DNA from: Candidatus Sumerlaeota bacterium
GTDB taxonomy: Bacteria > UBP6 > UBA1177
Reading direction: 5' to 3'
Length of the DNA: 5,534 nucleotides
Assembly: GCA_007136595.1 (NCBI GenBank)
Contig: SLGQ01000352.1
Location: forward strand, 1-5,534
Shown: positions 1 to 5,534 of the stretch, in pieces
Layout: every line of letters starts with the position of its first letter
How positions within the stretch are numbered: the stretch's first letter is position 1
Position numbers and translations under genes: made by a program
Notes under the pieces: model-generated
Seen by the model: only the letters and a program-made list of their open reading frames with translations
What the model was told of the DNA's origin: nothing
Database searches by the model: none

Positions 1-235
1 ACGACATTCTGAATTGCCCGTCACCCATATTTCTCATTGCGAGAAGTCCGGAAAAGTACATTGAGTAAAGATTTATTTTCACTTTGTAGAGTGCCGATTC
101 AGTATCGGAAAAAGGGGTGTTTTCAAATTCAGCAACGGATGGTCCCAATTCCCTGCAATCTCTGCAATGGTATGCTGTTCTGCATGAAAAGGTAAGGGTC
201 ATAAACAGTAATAGAACGAAGAAGGTCCTGGTCAT
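1..235 (-). CDS. Small outer-membrane-type lipoprotein, 3' part beyond the window
   Basis: This is the first 78 codons of a gene that runs off the left edge. I translated it directly from the minus strand. The N-terminus (MTRTFFVLLLFMTLTFSC) is a short basic n-region, a hydrophobic core and a Cys at residue 18, so it reads as a lipoprotein signal peptide. The -3 residue of the lipobox is Thr, not Leu, so the lipobox is loose. Soon after comes a second pair of cysteines in a CxxC pattern (C24, C27). The ATG start overlaps the LolA-like gene's stop (ATGA, 232-235). Only a weak ribosome site is visible, so translation probably depends on coupling. Flexirubin and aryl-polyene operons commonly encode a small lipoprotein next to the LolA-like gene. 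By position this could be a LolB-like acceptor, or a DUF3261-like protein, but too little sequence is present to assign a family. Confidence 0.8.
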   Translation of the reverse strand, partial: MTRTFFVLLLFMTLTFSCRTAYHCRDCRELGPSVAEFENTPFSDTESALYKVKINLYSMYFSGLLAMRNMGDGQFRMS

Positions 236-933
236 TTCAGTTGAAACTCTTTTTTGTCTATCGGAACATTTATTTTTCTGTCGTTAAAAAATATTTCAGT
301 AGAATCTCCACCCGTTTCTATCATCTCAAGCTTGACAACGGTATGATCATTCCTGTTTATAACCATCTTTATTTCTTTGAAATACTCTTTCATACCGCTA
401 TTCACCGGGATCATATTTACAAAAAGCTTTTTTCCTTTTTCAGTAATATCGAAAGAAAACTTTTCATTTTCAGAAAGTATTGTTCCATTCAGTGAACCGA
501 TCATTATTTCGTTCAACTCCTCAAAAACGGAGTTGGAACTCATATCAAATCTTGTCACTTTATCTCCGTCTTTCATGAAAACACTTTTGCCGTCAAGAAC
601 TATCCGATAAGAAAAAGGGGTGACATATTCCCATTTTACAAGATTTGTACCGTTGTCTTTTTTCAGGAGAAAAACTCCGCCTGTTTCAACCTTGTCAGAA
701 AGAAAAGATAAATGTTTAATTTGCCTGAAATTACTTTTTATCGTATTTATTTTCTTTGCGTTTTGTGAAATTTCAGCCTGATATTGAAGAACTTTTTCCC
801 TTCCCACCGCTTCTTTAAGCTCTTTATGAGCTTCTTCAGCTTTTTCAACAACCTTTTCGGTTTCGATCTTTTTTTCTACACCATGAACAGAAAAAACAAC
901 TACAGTTGCAATAAATATTAAAATCGCTTTCAA
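232..933 (-). CDS. LolA-like outer-membrane lipoprotein carrier family protein
   Basis: A 233-residue periplasmic protein. The start is TTG, chosen because a perfect GGAGG lies 6 nt upstream and because it gives a clear signal peptide (hydrophobic residues 3-16, likely cleavage near HG-V at 18/19). No early in-frame ATG exists. Residues about 19-60 are strongly charged, Glu/Lys-rich and probably helical. The LolA-type fold follows: an F-R-Q-I-K-H-L stretch at 69-75, V-E-T-G-G-V-F at 82-88, K-W-E-Y-V-T-P at 100-106 and alternating strands to the C-terminus. In LolA the hydrophobic half-barrel binds lipoprotein acyl chains. Paralogues inside aryl-polyene/flexirubin operons are presumed to handle the lipid-like polyene product instead. 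It lies between the deacetylase and the lipoprotein gene in a coupled operon. The family call is good; the cargo is inferred from context. Confidence 0.82.
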   Translation of the reverse strand: MKAILIFIATVVVFSVHGVEKKIETEKVVEKAEEAHKELKEAVGREKVLQYQAEISQNAKKINTIKSNFRQIKHLSFLSDKVETGGVFLLKKDNGTNLVKWEYVTPFSYRIVLDGKSVFMKDGDKVTRFDMSSNSVFEELNEIMIGSLNGTILSENEKFSFDITEKGKKLFVNMIPVNSGMKEYFKEIKMVINRNDHTVVKLEMIETGGDSTEIFFNDRKINVPIDKKEFQLK

Positions 934-934
934 A

Positions 935-1684
935 TCACTCCTCCGGAAGAAATTTTTCAGGTACTATGAACTCAAATCCTTTCCGCCTTGACTCATTAAT
1001 AAATGAATCGAGCATTTCTACAGTACCTTTTACAGTATCATGAAAAAGAACAATGTCTCCACCTTTAAGCTTTTTTAAAGTTTTTTCAAGAATTTCATCC
1101 CCTTTTTTTATTTTTGTATCGAAAGACCTTACACTCCATCCAACTGCTACACACCCCATCTTCTTAACCGATTTTGCTATCGAAGGATTTGTCACACCAA
1201 ATGGAGGTCTGAATAAAACCGGTGTCTTACCGGTTATCTGAGAAACAACCTCCCTTGTAGATCTTATTTCATCAACAACTTTTTTGACAGGATAAAAACC
1301 GAAAAAAGAAGAATGACTGTATGTGTGTATCCCTATCAAGTGACCTCTGCTATTTATCTCTTCAGTTATCTGAGGGTTGTTAGCAACTTTTTCGCCGATA
1401 ACAAAAAAGAGGGCTTTAACTTTGTTTTTATCAAGTATGTCGAGTATTTCTATCGTGTTTTCCGGGTGAGGACCGTCATCAAAGGTAAGAAGCAACCCTT
1501 TTGGGAAAGCGGGATTACTGCAGACAGAATCAACAAACACTTGGGATGACATTTTAAAAGATCCAAAAGCTGTGATCGCAATAAAAAGGAAAAGAGGAAT
1601 AACAAGAAAAAGTGGAGAAGAACCGGTTGCGACAATAATTATCGAAATAAGTATCAGAAAGAAAATATACCTGTTAAATTTCAA
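935..1684 (-). CDS. Membrane-anchored polysaccharide deacetylase (NodB homology domain)
   Basis: A 249-residue carbohydrate esterase 4-type protein. All NodB motifs are visible: TFDDGP (D69, D70), the metal-binding H-T-Y-S-H (H120, H124), F-R-P-P-F-G (158-163, R159), G-W-S-V-R-S-F-D-T around W183, and L-F-H-D-T (H215). A metal-dependent N- or O-deacetylase with intact chemistry is therefore expected. Two hydrophobic segments (about 7-20 and 24-41) precede the domain. The start is TTG; its Shine-Dalgarno GAGG lies 5 nt upstream and the TTGA overlaps the previous gene's stop. A deacetylase with RPPFGVTNP-like and GWS.RS.DT motifs is a regular member of flexirubin-type operons, as I recall the family, which fits the neighbouring KS pair. 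The substrate is unknown; a cell-envelope glycan or an acylated pathway intermediate are both possible. Confidence 0.88.
   Translation of the reverse strand: MKFNRYIFFLILISIIIVATGSSPLFLVIPLFLFIAITAFGSFKMSSQVFVDSVCSNPAFPKGLLLTFDDGPHPENTIEILDILDKNKVKALFFVIGEKVANNPQITEEINSRGHLIGIHTYSHSSFFGFYPVKKVVDEIRSTREVVSQITGKTPVLFRPPFGVTNPSIAKSVKKMGCVAVGWSVRSFDTKIKKGDEILEKTLKKLKGGDIVLFHDTVKGTVEMLDSFINESRRKGFEFIVPEKFLPEE
938..944 (-). promoter_or_regulatory. Shine-Dalgarno site fixing the TTG start of the LolA-like gene
   Basis: GGAGGAG is read on the minus strand from 944 to 938. The core GGAGG is 6 nt from the TTG at 933-931. The site is made by the last two Glu codons (GAG GAG) of the deacetylase gene, whose TGA stop follows at 937-935. 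Ribosomes finishing the deacetylase are thus placed directly over the next start. This is the evidence for choosing the TTG. Confidence 0.75.
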
Positions 1685-2613
1685 ACTTTCCTCATAAAAA
1701 TGAAAGCACTTTCCATGTTAAGAAAGCTGTTCCACAAAAGGATGTTTTCAGCTTTCTGTTCCATTATTGTTTCAGCAGCTTTTACTGAAGAGAGAGCACC
1801 TGCTGTCATGAATTCTCCGCAATTTTCTTTCGGAGCCACTATCTTTTTCCAATTAAACTTGGATATGATATTTTTTTTCCAGTTATCACAACTGCTGTCG
1901 CCGTTAAATGGTGCGAAAAACAGGGTGTTTTCTGGAGTTATATGGTTTTTTTCAATAAATGTTCCCAAATGTTTTTCAACTTTTGACCGGTCAAATGACG
2001 GCACAAGTTTCATATCTGCAAGCTCAACGGAAGAATCCCCTTTTTCACCGGAAACAACCATGAAACCCGATCCTTCCCCCGGGTAACAGTTTTCTTTAAA
2101 AAGACCCATTCTTTCTGTTATTTTAAGATATTCATCTGTCAATTCGTCTGCTCCGCCTGCAAGTATGTCGCCCTCACTTTTTTCCTTTACCATGAGGAAT
2201 GATTCAAAAAGGGCACTTTCAAAAGAAATCCCCCTGTGAACAAAGGTTGAGTTATATCCTTTGCATCCGGTTATAATAGAGATCTGTCCACCGATTGAAT
2301 TGTGTGTTGAATAAATGAAAGGGGCGGGATTGAGATTCTCTTCATTATACTGGATTATGGAACTTATGAATTTGACAGTATCTCCAAGGCAACCGAGCCC
2401 TGTGCCTGTAACTATCGCAGATGGAGTTGATATCCCGCACTTTTGAAGGGCTGTCATTCCGCTGTAAATCCCGCTTTTTATGATTTTGCTCATTCTTCTT
2501 GACTCTCTGGGGTCAACAAACTCTTTTATAAGGGGTTTGGGAGTTTTGAATATTCCCGACTCCGGATCTTTTTCAGGGTAAAAAGCCCCTGTTGACTTTA
2601 TATAGACCTTCAT
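1681..2613 (-). CDS. Ketosynthase-like chain-length-factor subunit, catalytically inactive
   Basis: A 310-residue thiolase-fold protein related to beta-ketoacyl synthases, shorter than a standard KS (about 400). It keeps fold signatures such as I-V-T-G-T-G-L-G-C-L (67-76), F-I-Y-S-T-H-N-S-I-G (99-108) and L-A-G-G-A-D-E-L-T (151-159). Aligning this last block with the neighbouring KS puts Gly128 (in V-H-R-G-I-S-F-E) where the catalytic Cys should be. The two His positions fall near Pro235 and Glu267 (G-E-F-M-T-A-G). The S-T-H-N and V-H-R-G-I-S-F-E-S-A signatures match the KS-like proteins I know from flexirubin and aryl-polyene clusters (the Ketoacyl-synt_2 / chain-length-factor type). It probably forms a heterodimer with the upstream KS and shapes the chain-length pocket. 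It overlaps that KS gene by 4 bp (ATGA), consistent with 1:1 synthesis. AAGG lies 8 nt before the ATG. Confidence 0.85.
   Translation of the reverse strand: MKVYIKSTGAFYPEKDPESGIFKTPKPLIKEFVDPRESRRMSKIIKSGIYSGMTALQKCGISTPSAIVTGTGLGCLGDTVKFISSIIQYNEENLNPAPFIYSTHNSIGGQISIITGCKGYNSTFVHRGISFESALFESFLMVKEKSEGDILAGGADELTDEYLKITERMGLFKENCYPGEGSGFMVVSGEKGDSSVELADMKLVPSFDRSKVEKHLGTFIEKNHITPENTLFFAPFNGDSSCDNWKKNIISKFNWKKIVAPKENCGEFMTAGALSSVKAAETIMEQKAENILLWNSFLNMESAFIFMRKV
1690..1693 (-). promoter_or_regulatory. Shine-Dalgarno site fixing the TTG start of the deacetylase gene
   Basis: GAGG (1693-1690, minus strand) lies 5 nt before a TTG at 1684-1682 whose last two bases are shared with the TGA stop of the chain-length-factor gene. 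The site sits inside that gene's final codons. It supports the non-ATG start and translational coupling. Confidence 0.65.
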
Positions 2614-3821
2614 TTTTTATACCTTGAAAAAATTAACGCACTGTTGTTCCCGCCAAAACCGAAAGAATTGCTCAATATGTTGTCAACACTTTTTCCGGTA
2701 ACTGTCTTAATGACCGGAACAAGTTCACTGTTTTCTATCGGCGTTTCAAACCTCAAGTTGCCGGGAATGATATTTTCTTTAATCGAAATGATTGATATTA
2801 CTGCTTCAACTGCCCCTGCCGCTCCAAGTGTGTGTCCGGTAAAACCTTTCGTGGAACTGAGTGATGGTAAAGCATCCCCGAAAACCCTCCTTACTGCTAT
2901 GCTTTCAGAAAGATCATTGTTTCCCGTTCCGGTTCCATGCATATTTATATAGTCAATTTTATCCGGAGAAAGCCCTGCTTTTTCAAGTGCACCGGTCATT
3001 GCTGAGTATGCACCGTCACCTTCAGGACTTGATGCTGTCTGGTGATGAGCTTCCGCACAATTATGCCAGCCCGTAAGTTCACAAATAGGTTCATTTCCGG
3101 TTTTTGCAATGGTTTTTTCAGTTTCAAGAACTGCAAAAGCTGCCGCTTCACCAAGATTAAGTCCCTTTCTCCCCGCATCAAGAGGTCTGCAAAGCTCGTT
3201 ATCCAGTATCCTCAGAGAATTAAATCCGTTAACAGTAAAATATGTAAGGGAATCCGATCCGCCTGCCAAAACTCTTTCAACAACTCCGGCATTAAGAAGC
3301 CTGGCACCGGTAATAAAAGAGTTTGCTGAAGAAGAACAGGCTGTGCTCAGCGTAGTGACAAAATCTTCAATTCCAAGCATTTCTGCAACTTTTGCGGCAC
3401 TGTCTCCACAGTCATGACATTTGACATCATTTAAGTTTCCGCAGTTGCTCTCTTTTGAAAATTCTTTATAGAAAATTTCACTCCTGTCCATTCCCCCGAC
3501 TGTTGTTCCACATATTAAGCCGGTTGAAATTCCGTCATCTTTCCGTATTCCTGCTCCGTCTGCCGCTTCTTTTGCCGCTACAGCAGCAAGCAGAGAGCAT
3601 CTTGTAACGAATTTTTCTTCAGAAACGCCGGCAATATCTGCCAACTCTCTGTTGCTGTATGGAACTTCACATAAAGGAAACGATCGGGCAAGATCGGAAT
3701 CAACAAATTTCGTGGTTGTCTGACCACCCTTTCCGTTTATCAGAGATATTACAGTTTCTCCGCCATCCTTTCCTATCGGACTTATTATCCCGATCGATGT
3801 AATGAATATTCTTTCTCCCAT
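2610..3821 (-). CDS. Beta-ketoacyl-[acyl-carrier-protein] synthase (KAS II/FabF-like, polyene type)
   Basis: A 403-residue, full-length condensing enzyme. The catalytic triad is intact: Cys162 (S-T-A-C-S-S-S-A-N), His295 (N-M-H-G-T-G-T-G-N-N-D) and His330 (T-K-G-F-T-G-H-T-L-G-A-A-G). Also present are L-A-G-G-S-D-S-L-T (185-193), C-R-P-L-D-A-G-R-K-G-L-N-L-G-E (211-225) and the C-terminal N-S-F-G-F-G-G-N-N (385-393). It performs decarboxylative Claisen condensation of malonyl-ACP with an acyl-ACP in the cytoplasm. Pairing with an inactive KS-like protein and with deacetylase and LolA-like genes suggests a dedicated polyene/secondary-lipid elongase, not housekeeping FabF. The ATG is preceded by GGGTG 4 nt upstream and a candidate promoter about 30 bp upstream. 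A cysteine cluster (C127, C135, C138) sits before the catalytic Cys. Confidence 0.93.
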   Translation of the reverse strand: MGERIFITSIGIISPIGKDGGETVISLINGKGGQTTTKFVDSDLARSFPLCEVPYSNRELADIAGVSEEKFVTRCSLLAAVAAKEAADGAGIRKDDGISTGLICGTTVGGMDRSEIFYKEFSKESNCGNLNDVKCHDCGDSAAKVAEMLGIEDFVTTLSTACSSSANSFITGARLLNAGVVERVLAGGSDSLTYFTVNGFNSLRILDNELCRPLDAGRKGLNLGEAAAFAVLETEKTIAKTGNEPICELTGWHNCAEAHHQTASSPEGDGAYSAMTGALEKAGLSPDKIDYINMHGTGTGNNDLSESIAVRRVFGDALPSLSSTKGFTGHTLGAAGAVEAVISIISIKENIIPGNLRFETPIENSELVPVIKTVTGKSVDNILSNSFGFGGNNSALIFSRYKK

Positions 3822-3848
3822 TTTTCACCCGCAAAAAGTTCAAGGCAG

Positions 3849-3879
3849 ATTATAATACTCAAAAAGATGGCTGACACAA
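3849..3879 (-). promoter_or_regulatory. Candidate sigma-70-type promoter for the KS operon
   Basis: On the minus strand a perfect TATAAT lies at 3854-3849. A weak TTGTGT at 3879-3874 is separated from it by 19 bp, which is long. Transcription would start near 3842, giving a leader of about 20 nt before the KS ATG at 3821 with its GGGTG ribosome site. The gap from the upstream phosphoesterase gene is 78 bp, so the operon could also be read through from it. The -10 box is good but the -35 is poor; an activator or an extended unit is possible. Confidence 0.45.
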
Positions 3880-3899
3880 AATTTTCCTGACATCAACAT

Positions 3900-4814
3900 C
3901 TAAAAAGGGAGTTTTCTGTCGGTTTCATCTCCGTAGCCGGTAATTTCAATTTTGTTTTTATAAAGTTTAATGATAGAGTAAGCATTGTTTTCAGGTGCTT
4001 CAACCATTGCTTTGAGCGTAACATGGTGAACCCCTTTTCTTTTGGCATAACCTCCTTTGTGGTGGTGCCCGGCAAACCATCCTGCAATGTTGTCAAACTT
4101 GTCAATTACTTCGATAACGGGTTCAGGCTTTGTCATACGATGTCTGCCCGATGCTTCGGCAAGAAGTGGAAAATGGCAGAATATTATCACCCTTTCATTT
4201 TTATCAGATGCTTTCTGCAATGTATCTTTCAGCCATTTCAACTGTTTTTCGCCAATTACACCGTGCCCACCGTCCATTCCGTTTAAAACTATAAAACGCC
4301 ATCCTTCCGCTTTTTCATGAGTAAAATCATAGTAAAACTTATCGATCCCCAACTTTTTCTTCAGCTCTTCAATTCCCACATATACGCAGTAGTTACCGAT
4401 CACATGGTAGTAAGGGACTTTCAGTTTTTCATATTCCGCGAGGATCATATCCATATCAACACCTGATCTTTCGGGGTCATTTTTATGTCCGTCAATAAGG
4501 TCTCCAAGTTGAATTACAAAAGAAGGTTGAAGTTCATTGAAGTGGGCAACTGCATTTTTAAGCAAACCGAGTGATTCTCTGTAGTAACTCGACCACCTCT
4601 GGTCTTTGTCTGCATACTGGATATCAGCAACTGCACCGAATTTAAAGTACTCTCCATCCGACGATCTATCAACATTGCTCCTGCATCCGGAAAAACAGAA
4701 CAGCACCGAAAAAAACAGACTCAAAATGATACCTGATCCTTTATACGTCCTTTTTGCTGTCACCAAGTAATTCATTGCAACATACCCGTTATACTCACCA
4801 GCTTTTTTCTTCAT
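3900..4814 (-). CDS. Lipid-anchored calcineurin-like metallophosphoesterase (ADPRM-like)
   Basis: A 304-residue protein with a lipoprotein signal: hydrophobic residues 28-41 then F-S-G-C with Cys44 as acceptor. The mature part is a calcineurin-like phosphoesterase. Visible motifs are A-D-I-Q-Y-A-D (D64, Q66), G-D-L-I-D-G (104-109), G-N-Y (140-142), C-H-F-P (213-216) and G-H-H-H (249-252). The D-I-Q form of motif 1 and the spacing to G-D-x-I-D-G resemble the Mn-dependent ADP-ribose/CDP-alcohol diphosphatase family. The third motif is normally GNH; here the catalytic His is Tyr142, with G-N-Y-C-V-Y echoing the G-N-H-C-L-Y form of plant relatives. The ATG at 4814 gives a 13-residue extension of the n-region. 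The ATG at residue 14 (4775) would give a more usual signal peptide, and neither has a strong ribosome site. Substrate and link to the pigment operon are unknown. Confidence 0.85.
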   Translation of the reverse strand: MKKKAGEYNGYVAMNYLVTAKRTYKGSGIILSLFFSVLFCFSGCRSNVDRSSDGEYFKFGAVADIQYADKDQRWSSYYRESLGLLKNAVAHFNELQPSFVIQLGDLIDGHKNDPERSGVDMDMILAEYEKLKVPYYHVIGNYCVYVGIEELKKKLGIDKFYYDFTHEKAEGWRFIVLNGMDGGHGVIGEKQLKWLKDTLQKASDKNERVIIFCHFPLLAEASGRHRMTKPEPVIEVIDKFDNIAGWFAGHHHKGGYAKRKGVHHVTLKAMVEAPENNAYSIIKLYKNKIEITGYGDETDRKLPF

Positions 4815-4878
4815 ACCATCTTACACAACTTATCTTAAAAATAAAGGGTTGTTTAGAAAAAGAATTGACTATTCTGAG

Positions 4879-4916
4879 GCAAGTTAAGCTCCGTGTTCCA
4901 TTTCAGGCTTAATTGC
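4879..4916. repeat. Imperfect inverted repeat between divergent genes
   Basis: The left arm GCAA-G-TTAAGC (4879-4889) pairs with the right arm GCTTAA-TTGC (4907-4916): 10 paired bases with one bulged G and a 17-nt spacer. It lies in the 167-bp gap between the leftward phosphoesterase and the rightward UbiA gene, about 17 bp upstream of the candidate UbiA -35 box. There is no T-run, so it is not an evident terminator. An operator-type site is possible. A smaller dyad (AGAAT-5-ATTCT, 4861-4875) is next to it. Confidence 0.35.
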
Positions 4917-4932
4917 GGGCTTGTATTAATTC

Positions 4933-4960
4933 TTGCAAAAATAAACATCTTGATTATATT
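4933..4960 (+). promoter_or_regulatory. Candidate promoter for the UbiA-family gene
   Basis: TTGCAA at 4933-4938 and TATATT at 4955-4960 are separated by 16 bp, close to sigma-70 consensus. The expected transcription start near 4967 would leave a leader of about 15 nt containing GGGG at 4974-4977 ahead of the ATG. It fits the orientation and spacing of the downstream gene. The call is by eye only. Confidence 0.45.
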
Positions 4961-4981
4961 CGTGTCAGATATCGGGGTAGA

Positions 4982-5534
4982 ATGATGACTGTTGTTACAT
5001 TCACAAAAGCTTACATCAAGTCAATGCGGCTTTACTACTCTTTTGTTACAGGTATCGCAGGCTGGCTCGGTGTTGTTCTTTATGAAAATATTGCAGGGGT
5101 TGAGTTTTCCCCTTCTTTTCAAAAGAAAATCATAATACTTATTCTGCTCTTTTTATCGTGGGGAATAAATCAGATATTCAACGACTATCTCGGTATCGAA
5201 GAAGACAGGGTAAATGCTCCATGCAGACCGATGGTAACTGGTGAACTGAACCCTAAATATGCTCTTACCCTTTCAATAGTTCTGAACATTGCCACATTTT
5301 TCATAATTATTCTCTTCCTTGAGCCTCTTGCTCTGATACCTTTTATCCTCGGGACTGCTCTCAACATAGCTTATGAATATGCAAAAGGCTATGGAATAAT
5401 CGGGAATATAGTGTTCGGGCTTATGATAACAATGGGTCCTTTATTCGGATTTCTTGCAAGCGGACCGGTAAAAATCGAATTTTTTTCTACCGAATGGGCA
5501 GCCGTTATGTTCCTTGTGCTGGTAATGAACAGCA
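4982..5534 (+). CDS. UbiA-family membrane prenyltransferase, 3' part beyond the window
   Basis: An open frame of 184 codons running off the right edge, translated directly. It is very hydrophobic, with likely membrane segments near 17-35, 49-66, 91-110 and 112-132. The loop after the second segment holds N-D-Y-L-G-I-E-E-D-R-V-N-A-P (67-80) followed by R-P-M-V-T-G-E-L. This is the first Asp-rich motif of UbiA enzymes (NDxxDxxxD ... RP.. SG), which binds the Mg-diphosphate of the prenyl donor. Here the middle Asp is Gly71; E73/E74 are close by. A Y-E-Y-A-K-G-Y-G-I-I-G-N block (about 131-142) matches the family's post-motif region. The second Asp motif should lie beyond the window. Two ATGs are in tandem (4982, 4985); GGGG at 4974-4977 suits the second better (7 nt). 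The aromatic or lipid acceptor cannot be told. Confidence 0.85.
   Translation, partial: MMTVVTFTKAYIKSMRLYYSFVTGIAGWLGVVLYENIAGVEFSPSFQKKIIILILLFLSWGINQIFNDYLGIEEDRVNAPCRPMVTGELNPKYALTLSIVLNIATFFIIILFLEPLALIPFILGTALNIAYEYAKGYGIIGNIVFGLMITMGPLFGFLASGPVKIEFFSTEWAAVMFLVLVMNS

Noticed and set aside
1700..2086. Plus-strand open frame of 128 codons opposite the chain-length-factor gene.
   Set aside because: It is opposite a well-supported gene with family motifs. Its own translation shows no domain and is rich in Phe/Ser from antisense codons.
2644..3417. Several plus-strand and one minus-strand frames within the KS gene.
   Set aside because: The KS frame carries a full catalytic triad and family signatures over its whole length. 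The others are shadows.
3861..3901. Possible intrinsic terminator after the phosphoesterase: AGATG (minus strand, 3901-3897) could pair with CATCT followed by a run of five T (3865-3861).
   Set aside because: The stem is only 5 bp plus scattered inner pairs, it is AT-rich with a long loop, and it overlaps the candidate KS promoter. It is too weak to call.
4815..4860. Promoter for the phosphoesterase, for example TAAGAT on the minus strand just upstream of its start.
   Set aside because: No acceptable -35 partner at normal spacing, and the start codon itself is uncertain (4814 or 4775).
5185..5367. Minus-strand open frame of 60 codons inside the UbiA gene.
   Set aside because: It is antisense to a clear UbiA coding frame, has no ribosome site or recognisable domain, and is a composition shadow.
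1..5534. Mobile element, CRISPR, tRNA or rRNA content.
   Set aside because: No transposase or integrase motifs, repeat-spacer units, terminal repeats or RNA-gene cloverleaf patterns were seen; coding density is normal throughout.

Overview
The window holds seven protein-coding genes. Six are read leftward (minus strand) and one rightward from about 4982. No RNA genes, mobile elements, CRISPR arrays or long repeats were seen. Base composition is AT-rich. The organism is a diderm: there is a LolA-type outer-membrane lipoprotein carrier homologue and there are two lipoprotein signal peptides. Gene content resembles the flexirubin/aryl-polyene pigment loci common in Bacteroidota and Proteobacteria. 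However, strong Shine-Dalgarno sites (GGAGGAG, GAGG) in front of TTG starts and a TATAAT-type -10 box are not typical of Bacteroidota. I therefore leave the phylum open: an AT-rich diderm, possibly of another phylum that carries such a locus.

Minus strand, in transcription order. A lipid-anchored calcineurin-like phosphoesterase (3900-4814) comes first. After a 78-bp gap with a candidate promoter there is a tightly packed operon: an intact beta-ketoacyl synthase (2610-3821), a catalytically dead ketosynthase-like partner (1681-2613), a membrane-anchored NodB-type polysaccharide deacetylase (935-1684), a LolA-like periplasmic protein (232-933) and the start of a small lipoprotein (1-235, cut by the window edge). 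Three of the four junctions are 4-bp stop/start overlaps (ATGA, TTGA, ATGA). At the fourth, the next gene's ribosome site lies in the last codons of the deacetylase gene. This is a translationally coupled unit.

The set KS + KS-like chain-length-factor subunit + deacetylase + LolA-like + small lipoprotein is the core/export half of a flexirubin- or aryl-polyene-type pathway. The KS pair would elongate an ACP-bound polyene chain. The LolA-like protein and lipoprotein would carry or place the product at the outer membrane. The genes for the aromatic starter, ACPs, dehydratase, ketoreductase and MMPL exporter are not in the window and would be expected to the left of position 1 or elsewhere.

On the right, a 167-bp divergent intergenic region with an inverted repeat and a plausible promoter precedes a UbiA-family membrane prenyltransferase (from 4982, cut by the right edge). 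Its aspartate-rich motif lacks the middle Asp. The phosphoesterase likewise has one altered catalytic motif (GNH to GNY). These two substitutions, the dead KS partner and the predicted cytoplasmic orientation of the deacetylase are the points most worth checking.
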